13,041 nucleotides of DNA. Origin: Myxococcales bacterium (lineage in GTDB: Bacteria > Myxococcota_A > Polyangia > Palsa-1104). Position 1 is the stretch's first letter. Every line of letters starts with the position of its first letter. Below are positions 1 to 7,047 of this stretch, piece after piece. A program made the translations under genes and the position numbers. The notes beneath the pieces are model-generated. The model ran no database searches. It worked only from the letters and a program-made list of their open reading frames with translations, and had not been told where the DNA came from. The stretch spans positions 1 to 13,041 of the forward strand of contig JAHFDU010000078.1 of the NCBI GenBank assembly GCA_023248835.1. The letters run 5' to 3'.

Positions 1-3000
1 TGGTGTCGCACTGCCTCTGGCCTGAGTGCGATTGGTTCCGAAATCGGTGCGCTCCCTATTGCTCCAGAGAGTATCGTCGAATCGGGACAGCTCGATCCCG
101 GCGAAGGTTTGAGCATCGATCTTCAAACCAGACAAATATTGCGGCCGCGCGAATTGATCGCGCAGGTGGTCGAACACTCGCCGATCAATTTTGCTGAGCT
201 GGCCGAGGCAAAAATTTGGCCACTGCTACAGCGCTCGCGTCCGGGCGCAGTGAAATCGGGCAAACCCGACCGTCGCTGGCTCAATCTTTTCGGTTGGTCG
301 CAAGATCGCGTTCGCCAAGCCAAGTATCTCGCTGAAAACGGCAAAGAGGCGATCACCTCGATGGGTTTTGATCGGCCGCTGGCGGTATTCTCACCGGCGC
401 GGCCACCGCTGTCGAAGTATTTCAAACAGATTGTCGCAGTGGTGACCAATCCGCCGATCGATCCGCTGCGCGAAGGTTCGGCGTTCGATCTCACTGTCTA
501 TCTTGGCAGACATCCCTCGGTGCACGAGAGCACGCCGAGTTACGATCCCGAGCCACAGTACAAACTCGACGGACCGTTTTTGCTCGGCGGTGAGTGGGCG
601 CAGATTCGTGACCAGGTTAGCAACAATGATGAGCGGCCGCGCAGTCTGCTCATCGATGCGACCTTTGCCGATGTCGGGCAGTCCAAAGAAATGGCGCGGC
701 GCCTTTCCGAACTGGCGCGCGAAGTGGTACGCGCGGCGCGAACCGGCTCCCACTCGATCGCGCTCATCTCCGATCGCGCCGCGTTGCACCCGGCCAAAGA
801 GGGCGAGCCGCGACGACTGCCGCTGCCGATGGTGCTGGCGGTGGCGTCCATTCACAACGCGCTTTCGGATGCTGGCCTGCGCCGCCGCATGGCGATCGTG
901 GTCGAATCGGGCGAGGTGCAAGAGGGGCACGACGCCGCGCTCTTCATTGGCGTCGGCGCCGACGCGATTCATCCTCACCTGCTGCTCGAACTCGGCGAAT
1001 CGGAAGCGGCGGAACGCAATTTACTCGCTGGGCTCGACAGCACGCTCAGGCGAGTGATGTCGAAGATGGGCATTACCACCCTCGACGGTTATCGTGGCTC
1101 GCGCCTGTTTGAAGCGGTCGGCGTATCGCCTGCCTTGGTCGAATTTTATTTACCCGGCATTGAAGCGCGGCTTGGCGGCGTCGATCTCGACGATGTGTAC
1201 GAAGACCTCTGCCATCGCTCGGCGCAGGGTGGGTCGCCACACCGCGAACTCGAAGTCGGCATCTATCGCAAAGAGGTGTGGCAGGCGTTGCAAGAGACCG
1301 CGCGCGGCAATGACGGCGCCTGGAAAAACTTTTGGAGTTTGATCGAGGAAACGCCGCCGGTTTACCTGCGCGATCTGACCGACTGGAAGCCGGGGCAGAC
1401 GCCAATTCCCGTCGACGAAGTTGCGAGCGACCAAGAGATCATCGCCGACTGTTTTCGCGGCGCGGCGATGAGTCACGGCGCGCTGCACCGCACTGCGCAC
1501 CGCGCGATTGCGGCGGCGTTCAATCAATTTTCCGCGCTCAGCAATTGTGGCGAGGGCGGCGAAGATGCGCGCCGCGATCTCGGCGGTGAATGGGAATCGG
1601 ATCGCAGTCGCATTCGTCAGGTCGGATCGGGCCGATTCGGCGTCGACGCACGCTATTTGGCGTCGGCGGATGAAATTCAAATCAAAATCGGTCAAGGCGC
1701 CAAGCCCGGCGAAGGCGGCATGCTGCCGGGCGCGAAAGTGACAGAAGAGATCGCGCGCATTCGCAAGACCCAAGTCGGCGTGACGCTGATTTCGCCGCCA
1801 CCTCACCACGACATCTATTCGATCGAGGACTTGGCGCAGCTGATTTACAACCTGCGCCAAGTGCATCCGAGCGCCAAAATGTCGGTGAAAATTCCCGCTG
1901 TCACCGACATCGGCACCATCGCGGTCGGCATCGCCAAAGCCGGCGCCGACGTCATTGACGTCTCCGGTTTTGAGGGCGGCACCGGCGCCGCCTCGTCGTC
2001 GTCGATTGAGCACGCCGGCCTGCCGCTTGAGCGCGCGCTGTCAGAAGTACACCAGGCGCTGACCATTCACGGCGTACGCGATCGCCTTCGACTGCGCGCC
2101 GACGGTGGCATCAAGACCGCTTTTGATGTCACCACCATTTTGGCACTCGGCGCCGATGAAGTTTCGCTTGGCACTGCGCTGATGATCGCAGAGCAGTGCA
2201 TTTTTTGTCACGGCTGCTCCAAAGGCAATTGCCCGGCTGGCATCACCACCCAGTCGGACATCACCGCGCGGCGCCTGATGACCGAAAAAAAAGGCCGCGC
2301 CTCCGACGATCTCTTGCCCGACCTTGAAACCTCTCGTTACGAAGATGCACTCAAAGGCGTGACGCGCTATCTATTTTCACTCGCCGGCGAAGTGCGCACG
2401 ATTTTGGCTGGGCTCGGGTTGCGCCACCCCTCTGAATTGGTTGGACGAGTCGATCTACTCCAGCAAGTACCGTCGGGAAATCGGCGCATCGACAAAGTGG
2501 ATTTGAGCGAAATTTTGACCGCACTGGGCCCCTTCGACAAGCTCAAGGCGGGCGGGTCAATAGGCCCGACCATGCTGAGCGATAGTCGAAGCACAGCCAA
2601 TCGCTTGCTGCTCGACGCTGTCGAAAGTTCGCAGGGCGAAACCGTCGAGGTAAACCTTGATCTGGCCACTTGCGACCGCGCGGTGGGCGCCACTGTGGCG
2701 GGCCTGCTTTGCCGCCAGCCCACGGCCAAAGAAGTTCGCATCCGGGCGCGCGGTTTTGGCGGCCAAGCTTTCGGCTTCGCCCTGGTCGCAGGGATGGAGC
2801 TGGCGCTTGAGGGGTACGCCAACGACTCGGTTGCCGCAGCCATGTCAGGCGGCGTGCTGTCGGTGCGGCCGCCGGCACACTCGATCGATGCCGCGCCGTC
2901 GCTGGTGGGCAACGCTGCCGGCTATGGCGCCACCGCCGGAAAACTGTTTGTCGCCGGGCGCTCAGGGCAGCGCCTCGGCGTCCGCAACTCGGGGGCAGTG

Positions 3001-3318
3001 ATCGTCACCGAGGGCGCTGGAAAATATGCGTTTGAATACATGACCGGGGGCACCGGAGTGGTTCTCGGCGAGATCGGCGCCGTCGTCGGATCGGGCATGA
3101 CCGGCGGCGTGCTTTGGCTGCGCGGCGAGACGCGCTCCCGCCTGCATTCCGCCAGCGTCGCCATTGATCCGGCCTCCAGCGAGGATCTTTTGGGGTTGCG
3201 TTTGCTCATCGAAGAGCACCAAAGGCGCACCGGCAGCACACTCGCGGCAGAGCTGCTCCGTGATTGGGAAGCGGCTCAGTCTAGGTTTGTGAAGGTGGTG
3301 CCGAAGAGAGAAACGTGA
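1..3318 (+). CDS. gltB: Glutamate synthase large subunit, 5'-truncated by window edge
   Basis: Catalyses transfer of glutamine-derived ammonia to 2-oxoglutarate to give glutamate in the cytoplasm. The frame is open from base 1, giving about 1105 visible codons against the usual ~1500, so the N-terminal nucleophile Cys and most of the amidotransferase domain lie upstream. A TTG at 109 is internal, not the start. The first codons read as the end of the class II amidotransferase domain (SEIGALPIAPESIVESGQL). Next come the central domain, the FMN/2-oxoglutarate barrel (KPGEGGMLPG, SPPPHHDIYSIEDL, GGTGAASS) and the C-terminal GXGXG beta-helix (SGAVIVTEGAGKYAFEYMTGG). The 3Fe-4S cysteines keep the family spacing C-x5-C-x4-C at bases 2197, 2215 and 2230. 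The gene ends in TGA, 1 bp before a convergent gene. A FDKLKAG peptide near codons 844-850 comes from a short repeat-like DNA element. Family identity is certain; the partner small subunit is not in the window. Confidence 0.96.
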   Translation, partial: WCRTASGLSAIGSEIGALPIAPESIVESGQLDPGEGLSIDLQTRQILRPRELIAQVVEHSPINFAELAEAKIWPLLQRSRPGAVKSGKPDRRWLNLFGWSQDRVRQAKYLAENGKEAITSMGFDRPLAVFSPARPPLSKYFKQIVAVVTNPPIDPLREGSAFDLTVYLGRHPSVHESTPSYDPEPQYKLDGPFLLGGEWAQIRDQVSNNDERPRSLLIDATFADVGQSKEMARRLSELAREVVRAARTGSHSIALISDRAALHPAKEGEPRRLPLPMVLAVASIHNALSDAGLRRRMAIVVESGEVQEGHDAALFIGVGADAIHPHLLLELGESEAAERNLLAGLDSTLRRVMSKMGITTLDGYRGSRLFEAVGVSPALVEFYLPGIEARLGGVDLDDVYEDLCHRSAQGGSPHRELEVGIYRKEVWQALQETARGNDGAWKNFWSLIEETPPVYLRDLTDWKPGQTPIPVDEVASDQEIIADCFRGAAMSHGALHRTAHRAIAAAFNQFSALSNCGEGGEDARRDLGGEWESDRSRIRQVGSGRFGVDARYLASADEIQIKIGQGAKPGEGGMLPGAKVTEEIARIRKTQVGVTLISPPPHHDIYSIEDLAQLIYNLRQVHPSAKMSVKIPAVTDIGTIAVGIAKAGADVIDVSGFEGGTGAASSSSIEHAGLPLERALSEVHQALTIHGVRDRLRLRADGGIKTAFDVTTILALGADEVSLGTALMIAEQCIFCHGCSKGNCPAGITTQSDITARRLMTEKKGRASDDLLPDLETSRYEDALKGVTRYLFSLAGEVRTILAGLGLRHPSELVGRVDLLQQVPSGNRRIDKVDLSEILTALGPFDKLKAGGSIGPTMLSDSRSTANRLLLDAVESSQGETVEVNLDLATCDRAVGATVAGLLCRQPTAKEVRIRARGFGGQAFGFALVAGMELALEGYANDSVAAAMSGGVLSVRPPAHSIDAAPSLVGNAAGYGATAGKLFVAGRSGQRLGVRNSGAVIVTEGAGKYAFEYMTGGTGVVLGEIGAVVGSGMTGGVLWLRGETRSRLHSASVAIDPASSEDLLGLRLLIEEHQRRTGSTLAAELLRDWEAAQSRFVKVVPKRET
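2531..2548. repeat. Short FDKLKAG/LSLSKG-type repeat element inside gltB
   Basis: The 18 bases CCTTCGACAAGCTCAAGG differ by one inserted A from a short repeat I recall as dispersed in many bacterial genomes (CCTTCGACAAGCTCAGG). It reads as FDKL(K/R)AG on one strand and as LSLSKG on the other. Both signatures are present here: PFDKLKAG in gltB and ALSLSKG in the antisense frame. It sits at the junction between the Fe-S region and the beta-helix domain, a place that should tolerate inserted residues. I see only this one copy in the window. The link to the dispersed family rests on memory, not on a search. Confidence 0.45.
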
Positions 3319-3319
3319 C

Positions 3320-4498
3320 TTATGGGCACTGCGGGCAGTTGTCGTAGAGGCACTGGACTCGATTGAAATCCTCTTGGTACGGAGTGTCTCCCCAGAGATC
3401 CTTGCAGTCTTGCCAGCACTGGTCGCTGTGCGGATCGGCGCAGCCGGCTTGCACATCGTCGCCGTAGACGCAGCCATCAAAGTAAAGGCAGTAGTCATCA
3501 TGGCCGCAGATTTGGTCAACGTTGGCGCAGGCGCCCGCAGTCGCGGTGGCGACACAGCTGGCGCAGCTCACCGCAGCGTCCGTACCAGCGGAGGCGTCCG
3601 CATGAGCGACAGCGGCATCCTGGTGAGCGACAGCGGCATCCTGGTGAACGACAGCGGCATCCTGGCCCGCACCAGCATCAGTGGAAGTCACGCCACCGCA
3701 AATGGTGAAGCAAGTACCACCGCTCGACTGCCCGTCGTTGTAGCACTGTGAGTCAGCGTGAAACAGCTGGCGGGCGTGCGCGGTTCCGGCCGCAATGCAC
3801 GCGTTGTCACAGGTGGGGTTCGCGCAGCCGGCAATGCAGTCGAGAATGGTGCTGCAGCTGGTGTCAGCCAAGCAGGCGCTCTGTTGCGAAGCGCACGACA
3901 CATCGAGGCAGGCCTGGCAGGAATCGATTCCCGCGCAGATTGGCGAAGCACAGTGCATCTCGGCGCACAGGTAGACCGCATTCTGATCATCGATCGATGT
4001 TTGACTGTTGCCGGGGTCACACATCGCGTTCGGATCGCCCGAGAGTTGGCAGGTCCACCAGGCGTTACAGCCGGTGTCGCCGGCGCAGGTGCTGATCGCG
4101 CTGGCGCAGCTTGACGTGATGCAAGAGATACAACTCGAACCTGCGTCCGAGCCACCATTTGATCCGTTGCTGCCACCGTTGTTGGCGCTGCCATCTTGGC
4201 CGCCGTTGCCGCCGTTGCCGCCGTTCGCGTCGTCACCACCGTTGGCGCCGTTCGCACCATTGGCACCATTGCCGCCGTTGCCACCATTTGCGCCATTGGC
4301 ACCGTTGCCACCATTTGCGCCATTGCCGCCACCGTCGTCAGCGGCCGGGCTGCCGTCCTTAGGAGTGCCGCCACTATCTGTCGCAGCAGACTTTCCCATG
4401 TCTGTATGCAGGATCTTGCCGGTGCCGCTGCCGCTGCCGCAGCCAAACAGCAGACTGGCTGAAATTAACAAACCAAGATTTAGCGCCGTCGTTTTCAT
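3320..4498 (-). CDS. Cys-rich lipoprotein with Gly/Asn repeat linker
   Basis: A 392-residue predicted surface lipoprotein of unknown function. The start is the ATG at 4498, preceded 5 nt upstream by GGAGGG (4509-4504); an ATG nine codons further out lacks these signals. Residues 1-19 form a lipoprotein signal with lipobox LFGC (Cys20). Residues 56-117 are almost entirely Gly, Asn and Ala in N-G-G/N-G-A triplets, a likely flexible linker. Three cysteine-rich modules follow, about residues 123-160, 189-234 and 312-392, each opening with a CxxC pair (SCISC, SCQAC, SCASC). Between modules two and three lie tandem HQDAAVA heptads (about 279-302). The many paired cysteines suggest disulfide-bonded extracytoplasmic domains, as in Cys-rich lipoproteins common in Myxococcota. 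It is convergent with gltB, with a 1-bp gap. No enzymatic motif is visible, and a stalk or adhesin-like role is only inference. Confidence 0.85.
   Translation of the reverse strand: MKTTALNLGLLISASLLFGCGSGSGTGKILHTDMGKSAATDSGGTPKDGSPAADDGGGNGANGGNGANGANGGNGGNGANGANGANGGDDANGGNGGNGGQDGSANNGGSNGSNGGSDAGSSCISCITSSCASAISTCAGDTGCNAWWTCQLSGDPNAMCDPGNSQTSIDDQNAVYLCAEMHCASPICAGIDSCQACLDVSCASQQSACLADTSCSTILDCIAGCANPTCDNACIAAGTAHARQLFHADSQCYNDGQSSGGTCFTICGGVTSTDAGAGQDAAVVHQDAAVAHQDAAVAHADASAGTDAAVSCASCVATATAGACANVDQICGHDDYCLYFDGCVYGDDVQAGCADPHSDQCWQDCKDLWGDTPYQEDFNRVQCLYDNCPQCP
3603..3665. repeat. Three 21-bp tandem repeats encoding HQDAAVA heptads
   Basis: Three consecutive 21-bp units (3603-3623, 3624-3644, 3645-3665) begin TGAGCGACAGCGGCATCC or TGAACGACAGCGGCATCC and differ at only one base among them. 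They lie in the minus-strand lipoprotein gene. Because 21 is a multiple of three, copy-number change alters heptad number without shifting the frame. Near identity implies recent slippage or unequal exchange. Confidence 0.9.
4148..4333. repeat. Low-complexity Gly/Asn/Ala-coding repeat tract
   Basis: On the plus strand this is a run of GCC, ACC and GTT/ATT triplets, which the minus-strand gene reads as NGG/NGA/NGN. A 24-base segment at 4275-4298 recurs exactly at 4302-4325, a 27-bp period, showing segmental duplication on top of the 9-bp (three-codon) periodicity. It codes for residues 56-117 of the lipoprotein. Confidence 0.85.
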
Positions 4499-4632
4499 CG
4501 TATCCCTCCAACTGGCCGGCTGCATAGCACAAGAGGAATGCGGCTACAAGCCCCCAAACACCCCCAAACACGAGTCGAGGGGTGCTCGAAAGTTGGCGTT
4601 GATTCGCGCTTCGCGATTCTTACCACCGCCGA

Positions 4633-4920
4633 CAGCCGACAGCTGACAGCGGAGAAAAATCGCAAAATCGCGTTGACCCTCTCGTAAATTCGCTCTTGAA
4701 AGGAGGTCTACAGCATGTGATTTCATGAATGAATCCGAAACTGTAAGCTGTCGGCTGCTCAGAAACTACCCTCGAGTGCGTCTCCAACCATGGCCCTCGA
4801 CTGAATTTCCGGCGTCTTCCGTGTCCGAAACTCTCGACTCTTGACTCTCGACTGTGAACCAAAACAGTTTCTGGCTTCTTGAAGCGGCCCCCGGGCCGTA
4901 GGAGGCTGTGAGCTGTCGGC
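4633..4920. repeat. Dispersed AGCTGTCGGC repeat family (inverted and direct copies)
   Basis: AGCTGTCGGCTG at 4746-4757 is the exact reverse complement of CAGCCGACAGCT at 4633-4644. A third, 10-base copy, AGCTGTCGGC, is at 4911-4920 in direct orientation. The first copy is embedded in a 7-bp-period array of GACAGC units. All copies are confined to the intergenic region, as expected for a dispersed noncoding repeat. The 12-base inverted pair, about 100 bp apart, could also pair in RNA. Confidence 0.6.
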
Positions 4921-4951
4921 GGCGCCGGACTTCCGGGCGCCCCTGGTCAGG

Positions 4952-4980
4952 AGTCGAGGGCGCTCGACTTTTGGGTCGAG
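4952..4980 (+). promoter_or_regulatory. Mutually exclusive hairpins upstream of ilvE (attenuator-like)
   Basis: AGTCGAG (4952-4958) pairs with CTCGACT (4963-4969) around a GGCG loop. The stem runs into TTTT (4969-4972), the outline of a short intrinsic terminator. The same CTCGAC (4963-4968) can instead pair with GTCGAG at 4975-4980 around a TTTTGG loop. The two stems therefore compete for one strand, 21-50 nt before the ilvE ATG. Attenuation is a well-known way to control branched-chain amino-acid genes, but I see no leader peptide rich in Leu/Ile/Val codons, and the T run is short. Function is inference. Confidence 0.4.
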
Positions 4981-5001
4981 CTCGGCTACGGTTTGGCCAC
5001 C

Positions 5002-5949
5002 ATGGGAGCCGCCTCCAAGCTAAAGCCTGTCGAAAAAATTTGGCTCGACGGCGCGTTGGTTCCGTTTTCGGGCGCACAGGTGCATGTGTTGACGCACACT
5101 TTGCACTACGGCCTCGGCGCTTTTGAGGGCATTCGCTGCTATCGCCGCTACGACGGGCGCGGCGCGATTTTTCGTTTGCAGGAGCACATCGATCGTTTGT
5201 ACGAATCTTGTAAGATTTGCACGATCGAGGTGCCCTATTCGAGCGCCGACCTGGTTAAGGCCTGTCTTGAGACCATGCGCGCCAACAAGATGAATGAGGC
5301 CTATCTGCGGCCAATCGTGTTTCTCGGCGACGGCGCGCTTGGCCTCGGCACCCTCGACAACCCGGTGCGCGTTTGCATCGCGGTGTACGAGTGGGGCGCC
5401 TATCTCGGCGAAGAGGGGCTGCGTCGTGGCATCGCTGCGAAAGTTTCGTCGTTCACTCGCGGCGGCCTCAATTCGACCATGGCCAAGGGAAAGATCTGCG
5501 GCCAGTATGTCAACTCGGTACTGGCCAAGCGCGAAGTGATGAAGGCCGGTTATGCCGAGGCGATTATGCTCGATCAAAATGGGCTGATTGCCGAGGCGTC
5601 GGGCGAAAACATTTTTCTGGTACGAAAAGGCGCGATCAAAACGCCGCCGCTGTCGTCGCCGATTCTGGCCGGTGTTACGCGCGACACGGTGATTACGCTC
5701 GGGCGTGAGCTCGGAATCACCGTAGAAGAGACGACGTTTGCGCGCGACGAACTGTACATTGGCGACGAAGTGTTTTTCACCGGCACTGCGGCGGAGCTGA
5801 CACCGGTGCGCGCTATAGACGATCGCACCATCGGCGCAGGCGAATGCGGACCGGTGACGCGGCGGTTGCAAGAGGTGTTTTTCGAAACTGTCAAAGGCAA
5901 GCCGGGCGAGGAGCGGCCGCGGCATCCCGAATGGTTGACCTACGTTTGA
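5002..5949 (+). CDS. ilvE: Branched-chain amino acid aminotransferase (class IV PLP)
   Basis: A cytoplasmic PLP enzyme that reversibly transaminates leucine, isoleucine and valine with 2-oxoglutarate/glutamate, the last step of their synthesis and first of their breakdown. The 315-residue length matches the family. Family landmarks are the N-terminal HVLTHTLHYGLGAFEGIRCY (about residues 28-47), the catalytic Lys164 in AKGKICGQYVNS, the cofactor-binding EASGENIFLV, and the C-terminal FFTGTAAELTPVR. I chose the ATG at 5002; an in-frame TTG at 4993 would add three residues. Neither has a clear Shine-Dalgarno, and the GC-rich upstream hairpins may matter for expression. It is followed at 28 bp by a lipoprotein gene on the same strand, so it may head a three-gene transcript. 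Its glutamate partner pool links it to nearby gltB, though the two genes are not co-transcribed. Confidence 0.95.
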   Translation: MGAASKLKPVEKIWLDGALVPFSGAQVHVLTHTLHYGLGAFEGIRCYRRYDGRGAIFRLQEHIDRLYESCKICTIEVPYSSADLVKACLETMRANKMNEAYLRPIVFLGDGALGLGTLDNPVRVCIAVYEWGAYLGEEGLRRGIAAKVSSFTRGGLNSTMAKGKICGQYVNSVLAKREVMKAGYAEAIMLDQNGLIAEASGENIFLVRKGAIKTPPLSSPILAGVTRDTVITLGRELGITVEETTFARDELYIGDEVFFTGTAAELTPVRAIDDRTIGAGECGPVTRRLQEVFFETVKGKPGEERPRHPEWLTYV

Positions 5950-5977
5950 AGACGCCAACAGCGCAAGGAGAATACGC

Positions 5978-7033
5978 ATGAAGAGCGTTCGACCAGGCCT
6001 TGCAACTACTCTGTGCATGTCGGTTTGTGGTTGGCTGGGTTGCAGCGGTGCGGCTGGAACCAGCATGGGTGTGATTGGGACCTGCACGCCATCGGGAAAC
6101 CACGCCGCTCAATTTGTCATGAGTCAGGCCAAGATTCCGATGGACAATATGCAATACAGCCTTGATCTCGACGGGGACGGAAAAAAAGATAACAAGCTCG
6201 GTTTGATTTTGAGCGCGCTCAAGAGTACTTCGAAAGGTGTCGATCCCGAAGCTTCGATCAACAGCGCGATCCGTAAAGGCACCTTTGCTTTCTTGCTCGA
6301 ATTGGTCTCGGCCGATGCCACCTTCCAATCCGATAGCTGCATGGCAACGCACGCCGAAACGGGTACGTTCGCAGGTTCGGGGATGCCCATGCTCGATGGC
6401 AGCGACCTGTACATGGCAAACAGAGATGTTGCAGTGGCGGCGATGACGGGAGCGCTGGCACAGGGCGCGTTTGCGTCTGCCGATCCGCTGGCGTCGACAA
6501 CGCCGATTGAACTCAAGCTGTTCTTGCCGATTGCCAGTGGAGCGCCGCCGCTCGAGTTCGACATCGTCAGCGCGCAGTTGCAGTTGACGGTTGCTGCCGA
6601 CGGCAAGACACTGCATCGTGGTGAATTGCACGGCGCAGTGCGAAAAAGCGACGTCGACTCTAAAGTCGCTCCCGGACTTGCAGCAATTTTCAACGCCGTT
6701 CTCAATGACTCGATGGGAATGGCTTCGACCAAAAAAAGCGTTGCAGATCTATTCGACAGCGGCAGTGGCACGCCCGACCCAGCTTGCGGCGACACCTGCA
6801 CGAAAAAAGATTTGTGTTGCAAGAATCCCGACGGCAGCTGTTCCCAGCCGAGCGATGGCAAAATCGATATTTGCGAGGTGTCGACGCAATCGGCGATTGT
6901 CAACATCCTCGATCCAGACGTGAAATTGTTCGACGCGCAGGGCCACTACAAACCAGTTGCAGGTGCGCCGGCGGCCGAAAAAGACTGTCTCTCGCTCGGA
7001 CTTGGCTTCGACGCCGTCGCTGCTTCCTTCTGA
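5978..7033 (+). CDS. Putative exported lipoprotein with DxDxDG calcium-loop motif
   Basis: A 351-residue protein of unknown function. The ATG at 5978 has a good Shine-Dalgarno, AAGGAG (5965-5970), 7 nt upstream. The N-terminus has a weakly hydrophobic signal ending GWLGC; Cys22 would be the lipidated residue, but Trp at -3 is atypical, so lipidation is uncertain. Residues 63-72 read DLDGDGKKDN, a calcium-binding-loop-like pattern seen at the same N-terminal place in secreted deltaproteobacterial/myxococcal hypothetical proteins. A central beta-rich region (about 85-240) follows, then a cysteine cluster near residues 269-288 (CGDTC...CC...C) and another DGKIDICE acidic segment. It lies 28 bp after ilvE and 14 bp before the DUF885 gene, so co-transcription is likely. 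No catalytic motif is seen. Confidence 0.8.
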   Translation: MKSVRPGLATTLCMSVCGWLGCSGAAGTSMGVIGTCTPSGNHAAQFVMSQAKIPMDNMQYSLDLDGDGKKDNKLGLILSALKSTSKGVDPEASINSAIRKGTFAFLLELVSADATFQSDSCMATHAETGTFAGSGMPMLDGSDLYMANRDVAVAAMTGALAQGAFASADPLASTTPIELKLFLPIASGAPPLEFDIVSAQLQLTVAADGKTLHRGELHGAVRKSDVDSKVAPGLAAIFNAVLNDSMGMASTKKSVADLFDSGSGTPDPACGDTCTKKDLCCKNPDGSCSQPSDGKIDICEVSTQSAIVNILDPDVKLFDAQGHYKPVAGAPAAEKDCLSLGLGFDAVAASF

Positions 7034-7047
7034 CCAAAAAGGATCCT

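Larger units (their letters stand above)
4499..5001. other. Gene-free, repeat-rich divergent intergenic region
   Basis: About 500 bp between the divergent lipoprotein and ilvE starts, with no convincing gene. It must hold promoters for both genes, but I cannot assign them; TTGACT at 4841-4846 is a possible -35 without a good -10. It contains a perfect 10-bp tandem duplication (CCCCCAAACA, 4551-4570), three GACAGC units spaced 7 bp apart (4631-4650), scattered AGCTGTCGGC copies, two CTCTCGACT copies (4831-4839, 4845-4853) and GC-rich hairpins (4885-4898; 4921-4941, with a one-base bulge). A good Shine-Dalgarno (AAGGAGGT, 4700-4707) leads only to ATG TGA at 4714-4719. Confidence 0.75.

Noticed and set aside
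1150..2013. Minus-strand open frame (287 codons) opposite gltB
   Set aside because: Arg/Ala/His-rich composition typical of an antisense shadow; gltB is certain on the other strand.
3603..3665. Possible CRISPR-like array
   Set aside because: The 21-bp units are contiguous with no spacers and code for heptads.
4008..4646. Plus-strand Pro/Leu-rich open frame across the lipoprotein repeat tract
   Set aside because: It is the complement of the NGG/NGA codons, with no ribosome site; the lipoprotein on the minus strand has a signal peptide, lipobox and Shine-Dalgarno.
4700..4719. Shine-Dalgarno followed by ATG as a small gene or leader peptide
   Set aside because: The ATG is immediately followed by TGA, and the next in-frame candidate at 4725 is too far from the Shine-Dalgarno and has no leader-peptide codon bias.
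4995..5004. GCCACCATGG around the ilvE start, a eukaryotic Kozak-like match
   Set aside because: All surrounding genes are bacterial and the match is a chance effect of GC-rich sequence.
5020..6087. Long minus-strand open frame (355 codons) opposite ilvE
   Set aside because: It is antisense to an unambiguous aminotransferase, shows no family motif, and long antisense frames are expected in GC-rich DNA.
6784..7047. Upstream extension of the DUF885 frame
   Set aside because: It overlaps the lipoprotein gene in another frame and is Arg/Cys-rich nonsense; the ATG at 7048 gives a proper signal peptide.
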